The notes below the pieces were generated by a model that was not told where the DNA came from, did not search any database, and saw only the letters and a list, made by a program, of their open reading frames with translations. A stretch of DNA of 64,000 bases from Paenirhizobium cremeum. GTDB taxonomy: Bacteria; Pseudomonadota; Alphaproteobacteria; Rhizobiales; Rhizobiaceae. Made by a program: the position numbers and the translations under genes. Positions 1 to 8,033 of this stretch are shown here, in pieces (positions within the stretch are counted from its first letter, which is position 1; every line of letters begins with the position of its first letter). The DNA is taken from the NCBI RefSeq assembly GCF_022884085.1, contig NZ_JAGGCS010000005.1, positions 62,001 to 126,000 on the forward strand, written 5' to 3'.

Positions 1-735
1 CGGCAGGCGGTAGTCGACGATCCTGTTCTCGCGAACGATGAAAAGCTTGCCTGTTTCCGTCTGGTCCGGTCCGCAAAGCGGCAGGAGCTTCGCGGCGACC
101 TCGGAGGGATGCGGCAGGGTTTCCGGATCTTCGCCCGGCACTGCCTGGGCGCGCATGGCGGTTCGGGTGGCGCCCGGGTCGATGGAGAGGATGCGGAGCG
201 GCAGGCGTTGGGTCTCCGCAGCCCAGGTGCGGGCAAGCGCCTCGACGGCTGCCTTTGAGGCCGAGTAAGCCCCCCAGAACGGGCGGCACTTGTGGGCGGC
301 GCCCGAGGAGAGGATCAGTGCGCGGCCGGCATCGGACCTGGTGATGAGCGGTGCCACCGACCGGATGAGACGCCAGGTCGCGGTGACGTTGATGTTCATC
401 ACCTTTTCGAACACCTTGGCCTCGACGTGGTCGATCGGCGAGATGACGCCGAGCACGCCTGCGTTGGCGACGAGGATGTCGAGCTTGCCCCAGCGCTCGT
501 GGATCGAGGCGCCGAGCGCGTCGATTGCATTCATGTCGGCGAGGTCGAAGGGAACAAGCGTCGCCGAGCCGCCGGCGGCCTTGATCGCATCGTCGAGCTC
601 TTCCAGCCCGCCGACGGTGCGCGCGCAGGCGACAACATGAGCGCCGGCCTTTGCCAGTTCGAGCGCGGTAAAGTAGCCGATGCCGCGCGAGGCGCCGGTG
701 ACGAGCGCGATACGGCCCTTCAGGTCAACTGTCAT
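1..735 (-). CDS. SDR-family oxidoreductase, 3' end beyond window
   Basis: Short-chain dehydrogenase/reductase of the classical type. The ATG lies at 735-733 and 245 codons run to base 1 without a stop, so only the last few residues are missing. The N-terminal Rossmann dinucleotide motif TGASRGIG follows a VDLKGRIALV start. An NAG motif (LVANAGVLG) and the catalytic Ser (SSGAAH) with Tyr-x-x-x-Lys (YSASKAA) are all present, so the enzyme should be an active NAD(P)(H)-dependent dehydrogenase. The substrate cannot be told from sequence. It lies 27 bp downstream of purF on the same strand and probably ends that operon; an SDR after purF is common in Rhizobiaceae. Confidence 0.9.
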   Translation of the reverse strand, partial: MTVDLKGRIALVTGASRGIGYFTALELAKAGAHVVACARTVGGLEELDDAIKAAGGSATLVPFDLADMNAIDALGASIHERWGKLDILVANAGVLGVISPIDHVEAKVFEKVMNINVTATWRLIRSVAPLITRSDAGRALILSSGAAHKCRPFWGAYSASKAAVEALARTWAAETQRLPLRILSIDPGATRTAMRAQAVPGEDPETLPHPSEVAAKLLPLCGPDQTETGKLFIVRENRIVDYRLP

Positions 736-762
736 GATCTGCCTGTCTCTTGTCTCTGGCGT

Positions 763-2253
763 TCAGCCGTTGCTGGCAAGCATCGAGAGCTTGTTACCCA
801 TCGCTTCGCCGTTCTTGTCGAGAAGGCGCGTCGGATAGTCGCCGGTGAAATAATGATCGGTGAACTGCGGCCGGGCCGCGTTACGATCTTCGCCGCCGAC
901 GGCGCGGTAGAGGCCGTTGATCGACAGGAAGGCAAGCGAATCGGCGCCGATATATTTCGCCATGGCTTCGACATCCGCATACTGGTTTGCCAGAAGCTTG
1001 TCCGCATCGGGCGTGTCGATGCCGTAGAAATCGGGATAGAAGATCATCGGCGAGGCGACCCGCAGATGCACTTCCTTCGCGCCGGCTTCGCGGATCATCT
1101 GCACGATCTTGAGCGAGGTCGTGCCGCGCACGATGCTGTCGTCCACCAGGATCACGCGCTTGCCTTCGATCATCGCGCGGTTCGCAGAATGCTTCAGCTT
1201 GACGCCGAAGGCGCGGATCTGCTGGGTCGGCTCGATGAAGGTACGGCCCACGTAATGGTTGCGGATGATGCCGTATTCGAAGGGGATGCCGCTTTGCTGG
1301 GCATAGCCGAGCGCCGCAGGCGTGCCGCCATCCGGAACCGGAACGACCACGTCGCCCTCGACAAGGGATTCCTTGGCGAGGTTGATGCCCATGTTCTTGC
1401 GTGTCGTATAGACGTTACGTCCGCCGACGACCGAATCCGGCCGCGCGAAGTAGACATATTCGAACAGGCAGAGCCGCTCCGGCTGGGGCTTGCTCGGCTT
1501 ACGGGCGTCGACGGTGATCGAGCCGTCCGGCTGGATCTCGCAGATGATGACTTCGCCGTTCTCGACATCGCGGATGAACTTGGCGCCGATGATGTCCAGC
1601 GCACAGGTTTCCGAGCAGAAGATCGGCTTGCCGTCGAGCTCGCCCATGACCAGCGGACGGATGCCGATCGGGTCGCGGGCGGCGATGAGCTTGGTGCGCG
1701 TCATCGCCAGCATGGAATAGCCGCCCTCCATCTGCCTGATGGCGTCGATGAAGCGGTCCGATGTGGAGGAGTGGCGCGAGCGGGCGATCAGGTGGAGCAC
1801 GACTTCCGTATCCGAAGTCGACTGACAGATGGCGCCGGTGGCGATGATCTGGCGGCGCAGCGTCAGGCCGTTGGTGAAATTGCCGTTATGGGCAACGGCG
1901 ATGCCGCCTTCCTCCAGCTCGGCGAACAGCGGCTGCACGTTGCGCATGGCAACTTCGCCGGTGGTCGAGTAGCGCGTATGGCCGATGGATATGCTGCCGG
2001 GCAGTCGCGCCAGCGTCGCCGGATTGGTGTAGTGGTCGCCGACGAGGCCCATATGGCGTTCCTGATGGAAGCGCTTGCCGTCGAAGGAAACGATGCCGGC
2101 TGCCTCCTGACCGCGATGCTGAAGCGCGTGCAGGCCGAGCGCGGTCAGTGTCGCTGCGTCGGGATGGCCCAGAATGCCGAACACCCCGCATTCTTCATGC
2201 AGGGTGTCGTCGTCGAGACCGAATGCGAAATCGGATTGGGTGGACTGGATCAT
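763..2253 (-). CDS. purF: Amidophosphoribosyltransferase PurF
   Basis: First committed step of de novo purine synthesis: PRPP plus glutamine gives 5-phosphoribosylamine. The 496-residue protein has an N-terminal Ntn-hydrolase glutaminase domain whose nucleophile Cys22 (in EECGVFGI) would be exposed by removal of a 21-residue propeptide, as in the Bacillus-type family. The C-terminal phosphoribosyltransferase domain carries the PRPP loop VILVDDSIVRGTT at 367-379. The sequence resembles the Bacillus type (EYVYFARPDS at 265-274), yet three of the four cysteines that bind the [4Fe-4S] cluster there are absent: the position before FYGID is Asp408 and the usual CxxC stretch near 460-470 has none. 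It sits between cvpA and an SDR gene on the same strand; cvpA-purF is a widespread pairing. Confidence 0.97.
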   Translation of the reverse strand: MIQSTQSDFAFGLDDDTLHEECGVFGILGHPDAATLTALGLHALQHRGQEAAGIVSFDGKRFHQERHMGLVGDHYTNPATLARLPGSISIGHTRYSTTGEVAMRNVQPLFAELEEGGIAVAHNGNFTNGLTLRRQIIATGAICQSTSDTEVVLHLIARSRHSSTSDRFIDAIRQMEGGYSMLAMTRTKLIAARDPIGIRPLVMGELDGKPIFCSETCALDIIGAKFIRDVENGEVIICEIQPDGSITVDARKPSKPQPERLCLFEYVYFARPDSVVGGRNVYTTRKNMGINLAKESLVEGDVVVPVPDGGTPAALGYAQQSGIPFEYGIIRNHYVGRTFIEPTQQIRAFGVKLKHSANRAMIEGKRVILVDDSIVRGTTSLKIVQMIREAGAKEVHLRVASPMIFYPDFYGIDTPDADKLLANQYADVEAMAKYIGADSLAFLSINGLYRAVGGEDRNAARPQFTDHYFTGDYPTRLLDKNGEAMGNKLSMLASNG

Positions 2254-2355
2254 CGAAGCTCGCCTTTGCTCGCATGGGACAGCTGCAATCTGGAATGCGT
2301 TACCACGGCGGCACCGGTCTGTCCCGATCCGGCTGCCTCCGTCATGCGAATTCTT

Positions 2356-2374
2356 GCGCGGCCGATGGCCGCGC
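2356..2374 (-). terminator. GC hairpin after cvpA
   Basis: A perfect 8-bp stem (GCGCGGCC / GGCCGCGC) with a 3-base loop begins 4 bp downstream of the cvpA stop and lies in the cvpA-purF gap. No T run follows on either strand, so it may be a Rho-dependent or processing hairpin rather than a full intrinsic terminator. This position means purF can still be transcribed from upstream as well as from a promoter in the remaining gap. Confidence 0.3.
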
Positions 2375-2378
2375 CCTG

Positions 2379-2981
2379 TCAGTTGCTGGTGGCGGGTGCC
2401 GGTGCGTCTTCGGCGGGTGCCTGTTCGCCCGGAACCTGCTCTGCCGGCGGTTCGCCAGCCGGCTCTTCCTTGCCGAGGATGCGGGCGCGGATCTGCGGCT
2501 CGATATCCTCCGGCAATACTGCCTCAAGTTTTCCGACGAGGCCATCCAGGAACGGCTTCGTCTTGGCATTGTTGACCCAGTCGGGCCGGTGCTTGACGTC
2601 GATCAGCCAGTTCCAGAACGCCACGGCGACGACCAAAAGCAGAATACCGCGTGCGGCGCCGAACAGGAAGCCGAGCGTGCGGTCAAGCGCGCCGATCCGG
2701 CTGTCGATGATAAAGTCGGCGATCCGGGTCGTAATGAAGGAAATCACGATCAGCGCAATGAGGAAGATCGCGCCGGCCGAACCCGCAATCGCGATACGCT
2801 CGTCGCTGGTGTAGTTCTTAATATACGGCACCAGGATCGGATAAAGATAGTAAGCTGCGGCAACCGCGCCAGCCCAGCTTGCGATCGAGAGCACTTCGCG
2901 TGAAAAACCGCGCACCATGGCGAGCACGGCGGAAAACAGAACGACGCCGATGACAATACCGTCGAAAATCGTAATGGGCAT
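2379..2981 (-). CDS. cvpA: CvpA family inner-membrane protein
   Basis: Integral membrane protein of the colicin V production family, about 200 residues. Four hydrophobic segments occur in the first 130 residues (starting MPITIFDGIVIGVVLFSAVL), followed by a soluble tail rich in Glu, Pro and Ala (GEPPAEQVPGEQAPAEDAPAP). The family's biochemical role is not settled; it is linked to envelope stress tolerance and, in E. coli, sits in the purF operon as here. The start was set at the ATG at 2981 because GGAG lies 9 bases before it; a TTG 15 bases upstream is in frame but has no such site. Reading order is radA, cvpA, purF on the minus strand. Confidence 0.88.
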   Translation of the reverse strand: MPITIFDGIVIGVVLFSAVLAMVRGFSREVLSIASWAGAVAAAYYLYPILVPYIKNYTSDERIAIAGSAGAIFLIALIVISFITTRIADFIIDSRIGALDRTLGFLFGAARGILLLVVAVAFWNWLIDVKHRPDWVNNAKTKPFLDGLVGKLEAVLPEDIEPQIRARILGKEEPAGEPPAEQVPGEQAPAEDAPAPATSN

Positions 2982-3071
2982 AAATACCAACTCCAAGAGT
3001 TGCAGGCGGGGCCTGCATCAAGTCACCGTCACCACCGTCTTCGGCGCGCAGGGCATGTATGCCCCATTCCG

Positions 3072-4475
3072 TCACTCGCCGTCCTGTTCCTGGCGGGCCT
3101 TCAGCCGGGAACCGGCGATCCGCGCCACGAGATCCGGCAGGCTTTCCACCTCTTTCCACTTTCCCGCCGCGCCTTTCGGCAGTTCCGACGAGGCCGCGGG
3201 CAGAACAGCGGTCGAGAAGCCGAGCTTTTCCGCTTCTTTCAGTCGCTGAGCCGTATGCGCAACCGGCCTGACGGCACCCGACAGGCTGACTTCGCCGAAA
3301 TAGACGCAATCGGCCGGAAGGGCAAGACCGGCCAGCGAGGAAACCAGTGCCGAGGCGATCGCCATGTCCGCGGCAGGCTCTGAGATGCGGTATCCGCCGG
3401 CAATATTCAAGTAGACGTCGTGCTGTCCGAGGCGAACGCCGCAATGCGCCTCCAGCACGGCGAGGATCATGGCAAGCCGCGAACTGTCCCAGCCGACCAC
3501 CGCGCGGCGCGGCGTACCGAGCGTCGTCGGGGCGACCAGAGCCTGCACCTCGACCAGGACGGGGCGGGTACCCTCCATGCCGGCGAAGACCGCCGCACCC
3601 GGGGCCTTCTCGTTGCGTTCGCCGAGGAAGAGTTCGGAAGGGTTGGCGACTTCGCGCAGCCCCTTGTCGGACATTTCGAACACGCCGATCTCATCGGTCG
3701 GTCCGAAGCGGTTCTTCACCGTGCGCAGGATGCGGTAGTGATGGCCGCGATCGCCTTCGAAGTAGAGCACGGCATCGACCATGTGCTCGACGACGCGGGG
3801 GCCGGCGATCTGGCCGTCCTTGGTGACATGGCCGACCAGCACCATGGTCGCGCCCGTCTGCTTGGCGAAGCGGATCATCGCCTGCACGCCGGTCCTGACC
3901 TGCGTGACCGTGCCGGGTGCCGATTCGGCCGTATCGCTCCACAGCGTCTGGATGGAGTCGATGATGACGAGGTCGGGGCGCTTGCCCTCTGAAATCGTTG
4001 CGAGAATATCCTCGACATTGGTCTCCGCGGCAAGCAGCACATCCGTCTGCGCCGCATTGAGGCGCTGCGCGCGAAGCCGGACCTGGGCGACCGCTTCCTC
4101 ACCCGAAACATAGATGACGCGATGGCCCTTGCGGGAGAGGGCGGCCGCCGCCTGCATGAGCAGCGTCGACTTGCCGATGCCCGGATCGCCGCCGATCAGC
4201 ACGGCCGAACCGCGCACGAAACCGCCGCCGGTGGCCCGGTCGAGCTCGCCCATGCCGGTCGGAATGCGTGGCGCTTCCTCGATCTCGCCGGAAAGCGAGG
4301 TGAGTGTCACCGGGCGGCCCTTCTTCGGTACCTTGCCGGGACCCGCCCCGATGCCGCCCATCGGGTCTTCCTCGACAATGGTGTTCCATTCGCCGCAGCC
4401 GTCGCACTTGCCGGCCCAGCGGCTGTGGACGGTTCCGCAGTTCTGGCAGATGAATTGAGTTCTGGCCTTCGCCAT
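3072..4475 (-). CDS. radA: DNA repair protein RadA
   Basis: RadA (Sms), a RecA-like ATPase and DnaB-type helicase that drives branch migration of recombination intermediates. The 467-residue protein has an N-terminal four-Cys zinc finger (C10, C13, C24, C27), Walker A GGDPGIGKS at 95-103, the family signature KNRFG near residue 255, and a C-terminal Lon-protease-like domain that in RadA is structural. Length is normal for the family. It lies between alr and cvpA on the same strand, the usual rhizobial order. An inverted repeat lies 28-54 bp upstream of its start. Confidence 0.97.
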   Translation of the reverse strand: MAKARTQFICQNCGTVHSRWAGKCDGCGEWNTIVEEDPMGGIGAGPGKVPKKGRPVTLTSLSGEIEEAPRIPTGMGELDRATGGGFVRGSAVLIGGDPGIGKSTLLMQAAAALSRKGHRVIYVSGEEAVAQVRLRAQRLNAAQTDVLLAAETNVEDILATISEGKRPDLVIIDSIQTLWSDTAESAPGTVTQVRTGVQAMIRFAKQTGATMVLVGHVTKDGQIAGPRVVEHMVDAVLYFEGDRGHHYRILRTVKNRFGPTDEIGVFEMSDKGLREVANPSELFLGERNEKAPGAAVFAGMEGTRPVLVEVQALVAPTTLGTPRRAVVGWDSSRLAMILAVLEAHCGVRLGQHDVYLNIAGGYRISEPAADMAIASALVSSLAGLALPADCVYFGEVSLSGAVRPVAHTAQRLKEAEKLGFSTAVLPAASSELPKGAAGKWKEVESLPDLVARIAGSRLKARQEQDGE

Positions 4476-4502
4476 CAGGAGGCTTCCCGCGTTTCGTTCC
4501 GA

Positions 4503-4529
4503 GAGAACAAAAAGTGAATATCTGTTCTC
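4503..4529. promoter_or_regulatory. Inverted repeat upstream of radA
   Basis: GAGAACA at 4503-4509 and TGTTCTC at 4523-4529 form perfect 7-bp arms separated by 13 bases of AT-rich DNA. The site lies 28-54 bp upstream of the radA start, where a promoter or operator would be. It is not a rhizobial LexA box (GTTC-N7-GTTC direct repeat), since its GTTC elements are inverted and widely spaced. The binding factor is unknown. Confidence 0.3.
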
Positions 4530-4573
4530 CAGTTAGGCCAAACTGCAGGAAGATACAAGTCTTCAGACTGTGG

Positions 4574-5737
4574 TCAGTCTGTTTCGTTATAGTGGCGCTC
4601 GTAACGCAGTCCGACGGAGGTCAGAAGCTCGTAACCGATCGTGCCGGCTGCCCGCGCCACCTCGTCGAGCGGCATGTTGGGGCCGAAGAGCTCGATATAA
4701 TCGCCGACGGCAATCGCGTTGGCGGGAACGTCCGTCACGTCGAAGATGGTGATGTCCATGGTCACGCGGCCGGCGACCGGGACCTTGTGGCCCGCGATGA
4801 AGCCGCATGCTCCGGCAATACCGGTCTGGCGCAGCGCGACGCCGCTGCCGGAGGCGGAGCGCTGATAGCCGTCCGCATAACCGGCGGCGGCGATGGCAAG
4901 GCGGCTGTCGCGGGCAAGCTTCAGGCTTGCGCCATAGCTCACGCACTCGCCTGCCTTGGCCTCGCGGATCTGCAGGATTCGAGCTTCCGCCTTGACCGTC
5001 GGGCGCATCGGGTTTGGCGCGCCGTTCACGGCCTCGCCGCCATAGACGGCAATGCCCGGACGGGTGAGGTCGAAATGATATTCGGGGCCTAGAAAGATTC
5101 CAGCAGAAGCTGAAAGGCTTGAATCGATGCCTTCGAAAGCCGCGCTAACCCGCCGGAATGATTCAAGCTGCTGGCGGTTCATCGGCGAGGTGGGATTGTC
5201 CGCGCAGGCAAGATGGCTCAGCACCAGCACCGGCGAAAAGCTGGCCGGCCGGGATACGTCGTCGGCCAGCGCCAGGGCATCCTCGACCGACAGGCCGAGA
5301 CGGTTGAAGCCCGTGTCGACATGCAGCGCGCAAGGATGGTCGCCATGCTCCGCCACGGCGGACATCCAGAAGGCAAGCTGTTCGTCGGAGCCGAGAACCG
5401 GTACGAGATCGTGGTCGAAGAAGAAATGCTCGGAGCCGGGCCAGATGCCGGACAGCACGAAGATCCGGGCTTCAGGCGCATAGGGCCTGAGCGTCGCACC
5501 CTCGGCGGGCACCGCCACGAAGAAATCGCGGGCGCCGGCATGATAAAGGGTACGGCCGACATCCTCGATGCCGAGCCCGTAGGCGTCTGCCTTGACCACG
5601 GCGGCAGCGCGCGCCCTGCCGGATCGCTTCGCCATGTCGCGCCAGTTGCTCGCGACGGCGTTAAGGTCGACGGTCAGGCGCGTGGCCGCAGCGAGAAACT
5701 CGTCGGAGGCTTCGGAGAAGTCAAAGGCATCGGTCAT
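4574..5737 (-). CDS. alr: Alanine racemase, PLP-dependent
   Basis: Interconverts L- and D-alanine for peptidoglycan synthesis. The fold is a PLP-binding TIM barrel with a C-terminal beta domain. The lysine that binds PLP is in AVVKADAYG, and the second catalytic residue, Tyr, is in CVSYGASLK. The start is uncertain: the ATG at 5737 gives 387 residues, close to family length; an ATG at 5752 and a GTG at 5782 (which has a weak GAAGAAAA before it) are in frame. The gene is divergent from the AraC regulator with at most 88 bp between them, so the promoters must overlap or lie inside the 5' region. Downstream on the same strand are radA, cvpA and purF. Confidence 0.95.
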   Translation of the reverse strand: MTDAFDFSEASDEFLAAATRLTVDLNAVASNWRDMAKRSGRARAAAVVKADAYGLGIEDVGRTLYHAGARDFFVAVPAEGATLRPYAPEARIFVLSGIWPGSEHFFFDHDLVPVLGSDEQLAFWMSAVAEHGDHPCALHVDTGFNRLGLSVEDALALADDVSRPASFSPVLVLSHLACADNPTSPMNRQQLESFRRVSAAFEGIDSSLSASAGIFLGPEYHFDLTRPGIAVYGGEAVNGAPNPMRPTVKAEARILQIREAKAGECVSYGASLKLARDSRLAIAAAGYADGYQRSASGSGVALRQTGIAGACGFIAGHKVPVAGRVTMDITIFDVTDVPANAIAVGDYIELFGPNMPLDEVARAAGTIGYELLTSVGLRYERHYNETD

Positions 5738-5819
5738 TTTGGAAAAGCGCATGTCTGTTGAGGGATGCGGCGAGCCTATCACTTTTCTTCAAGACTGGAA
5801 CGGCCGGAGGCGCTAATAT

Positions 5820-6683
5820 TTGGCGATGCACAATATCTCTCAGGCACAGGCCGTCAGCGATATGCCGCTGTCGAAGATCGAGACAACGCGCTTCTGGCGG
5901 GACGGACGATTTCGCGACATGGAATGCCTGAGCGCCACGTTTCAGACCCATGAATATGCGCCGCATTCCCACGAGACCTTTTCGATCGGCGCAATCGAGG
6001 CCGGAAGCCAGATCGCACGTATCCGTGGCAGCAGGGAAGAGACAGGTCCGGGTCACCTCTATCTGATTAACCCGGAAGTCGTGCACGATGGCGTGCCGGG
6101 AGAAAGCGGCTATCGCTACCGCATGATCTATCCCGCAGAAGGCTTGTTTCGTGAGGTTCTGGAAGACGTGACGGGCAAGGCCTGTCGCGCCACTCCCGCC
6201 TTCGCCCGGGAACTGCCGCAGGACGGGGAACTCGCGCAGGCCTTTCACGATGCTCACCGCGCGCTGGAGGAAAAGTCCGGCGCGCTCGAGGCGGAGGAGG
6301 GGATGTTCCGGGTCCTTGCCGCCGTCTTTGCCCGCTACGGCAGTCACAACCTCGCACCGATCGACACGCGCGAACGCACTGCCGTATCGCGTGCGCGCGA
6401 TTATCTCATCGCCAATTTTGCGACCGATGTCGGGCTTGAAGAGCTGGCCGAGGTCGCCGGGCTGTCGAGGGCGCATCTCATCCGGGCTTTTCGCAAGGAG
6501 TTCCATATCACGCCCCATGCTTTCCTGACCGATGTCCGCGTCCGTCAGGCGCGCATGCTGCTCCGGCTCGGACGTCCGATTGCAGAGGTCGCCTTCGACT
6601 GCGGCTTTGCCGATCAGGCCCATTTCAGCAGGCATTTCAAATCTCGCATCGGTGTTACACCCGGCCAGTTCCGTGTTGCCTGA
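5820..6683 (+). CDS. AraC-family regulator next to azlCD
   Basis: Two-domain transcription factor of about 287 residues. The N-terminal half is a cupin-like AraC ligand-binding domain (HEYAPHSHETFSIGAIEAG, then PEVVHDG) and the C-terminal hundred residues hold two helix-turn-helix motifs (LEELAEVAGLSRAHLIRAF and IAEVAFDCGFADQAHFSRHF). It is transcribed toward azlC and azlD, 213 bp ahead, and probably controls them; related pairs sense amino acids, but the ligand here is inferred. The start is a choice between TTG at 5820 and ATG at 5826: GGAGG at 5806-5810 is 9 bases before the TTG and 15 before the ATG, which favours the TTG. Confidence 0.9.
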   Translation: MAMHNISQAQAVSDMPLSKIETTRFWRDGRFRDMECLSATFQTHEYAPHSHETFSIGAIEAGSQIARIRGSREETGPGHLYLINPEVVHDGVPGESGYRYRMIYPAEGLFREVLEDVTGKACRATPAFARELPQDGELAQAFHDAHRALEEKSGALEAEEGMFRVLAAVFARYGSHNLAPIDTRERTAVSRARDYLIANFATDVGLEELAEVAGLSRAHLIRAFRKEFHITPHAFLTDVRVRQARMLLRLGRPIAEVAFDCGFADQAHFSRHFKSRIGVTPGQFRVA

Positions 6684-6896
6684 CACGCTGCAAAAGGCCT
6701 GGGCGAGCGGTCGTGCCGCTTCAGACCGGCCGTTTCCGCGATGAAGCGGCGAAGAAAGCCCGGCCGCTGATGCGGCACACTCTCGCCATTCTCCCGATCC
6801 CTCATTCGCTGCCTTTGCGCCCGGCGATCACTTTCCTTCAAGATCCGGCGGACGCGAAGCCCTATCCATGCAGGGAAATTCTGCAGGGAAGACAGC

Positions 6897-7598
6897 ATGA
6901 CATCCTCGCTACGCCAGGAGTTCCGGCAAGGCTTTCACTCCATCTTGCCGCTCACCGTCGCGGTCGTGCCGATCGGCCTCGTCTTCGGCGCCGTCGCTGC
7001 GACCAAGGGGCTTTCGCCGATGGAAGCCATGCTGATGAGCGCGCTGGTTTTCGCAGGCGGTTCGCAATTCGTCGCGATGGACATCTGGACCCATCCGGCG
7101 AACATCGCCGCACTTGGCGCGGGAGCCCTGCTCGTCAACATCCGGCACGTGCTGATGGGCACCTCGATCTCGCGCCATATGGCAAGCTTCAGCCCTCGGC
7201 AGAAGGCGATGTCCATGCTCCTCCTCGCTGACGAAATCTGGGCCGTCGCCGAATTTCGTGCCCGTCGGCAGCGGCTGACGCCGGCCTGGTTTTTCGGCGC
7301 CGCCTTGCCCTTCTATGCGACATGGGTGCTGTCAGGGCTGTTCGGCGCGCTTGTGGGGCGCCTGGTCGGAGATCCGGCGGTAATCGCCATGGACTTCGCC
7401 TTTCCGGCCGTCTTTGTCATCCTGATCGCCGGCTTCTGGCGCGGGAGCCGCACGGGCCTGATCCTCGTCGGGAGTGCGGTATCCGCCCTGCTGGTCCATC
7501 GTCTCACACCGGGCGTCTGGTATATCCTCGGCGGCGCGCTCGGGGGCGTCGCCGTGGCCGCCATCGCTTCGTTGCGGGAGCGGGAGGTCCGGGCATGA
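6897..7598 (+). CDS. azlC: AzlC family branched-chain amino acid exporter, large subunit
   Basis: Large subunit of the two-component LIV-E amino acid exporter (YgaZ in E. coli). The 233-residue protein is mostly membrane helices and shows the family's early hydrophobic block with GAVAATKGLSPMEAMLMSALVFAGG split over two segments, and the GTSISRHM region. The ATG at 6897 is preceded by AGGGAA at a spacing of 6. Its stop overlaps the azlD start (ATGA), so the two are translationally coupled. The exported substrate (leucine, isoleucine, valine, or an analogue or methionine) is inferred from the family. It runs convergent to dnaB. Confidence 0.93.
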   Translation: MTSSLRQEFRQGFHSILPLTVAVVPIGLVFGAVAATKGLSPMEAMLMSALVFAGGSQFVAMDIWTHPANIAALGAGALLVNIRHVLMGTSISRHMASFSPRQKAMSMLLLADEIWAVAEFRARRQRLTPAWFFGAALPFYATWVLSGLFGALVGRLVGDPAVIAMDFAFPAVFVILIAGFWRGSRTGLILVGSAVSALLVHRLTPGVWYILGGALGGVAVAAIASLREREVRA

Positions 7599-7897
7599 CG
7601 GTCGATCCCACGACCTTGCTTGCCATCCTCGCGATGGCCGCCGCCACCATGTCCACACGTCTGGCAGGCCTTCTCGTCGGCCGGTTCCTGAAGCTCTCGC
7701 GGACAACGGAGGAAATCCTCGGCGCCATCCCGCCGTCTGTTCTGATGGCAGTGGTGGCCCCGACGGCCTTTGCCACAGGCTGGGCCGAAACCATCGGATG
7801 CGCCATCGTGGCAGTCGCCGCCACCCGCCTGCCGCTCCTTCCGGCGGCCGCAAGCGGCGTGGTCACGGTCGCGTTGCTGAGGGCATTCGGCTTCTAG
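7595..7897 (+). CDS. azlD: AzlD family exporter, small subunit
   Basis: Small membrane subunit (100 residues) that works with AzlC in branched-chain amino acid export. The sequence starts MTVDPTTLLAILAMAAATMSTRLAG and has three to four hydrophobic segments, with the common Thr-Arg pair early in the protein. The start codon overlaps the azlC stop in ATGA, which fixes the start. The gene ends 137 bp before the converging dnaB stop. Confidence 0.92.
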   Translation: MTVDPTTLLAILAMAAATMSTRLAGLLVGRFLKLSRTTEEILGAIPPSVLMAVVAPTAFATGWAETIGCAIVAVAATRLPLLPAAASGVVTVALLRAFGF

Positions 7898-7999
7898 AGT
7901 CATTCCCGCAAAAACACGAAGCGGGTTCGCGTCCGGAAATCCGTGAGAACAAAGAGAGAGCATGGAAGGCGACTTCGTTATCGCCGGAAATGTTCTTGC

Positions 8000-8028
8000 A
8001 AAAGAAAAGGGCGCCTGCGGGCGCCCTT
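8000..8028 (-). terminator. Intrinsic terminator of dnaB
   Basis: A perfect hairpin with arms AAGGGCGC and GCGCCCTT (8007-8014 / 8021-8028), extendable by one pair, lies 6 bp after the dnaB stop codon. On the minus strand it is followed by a T-rich tract (TTTTCTTTT), the standard intrinsic terminator layout for the minus-strand dnaB transcript. Confidence 0.88.
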
Positions 8029-8033
8029 CGATC

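Noticed and set aside
292..2814. 840-codon plus-strand open frame antisense to purF
   Set aside because: It runs opposite purF and cvpA, has no family resemblance and a composition typical of GC-rich antisense frames.
4491..4530. Possible LexA box upstream of radA
   Set aside because: GTTC elements are inverted and not spaced by seven bases; the rhizobial LexA signal is a direct repeat.
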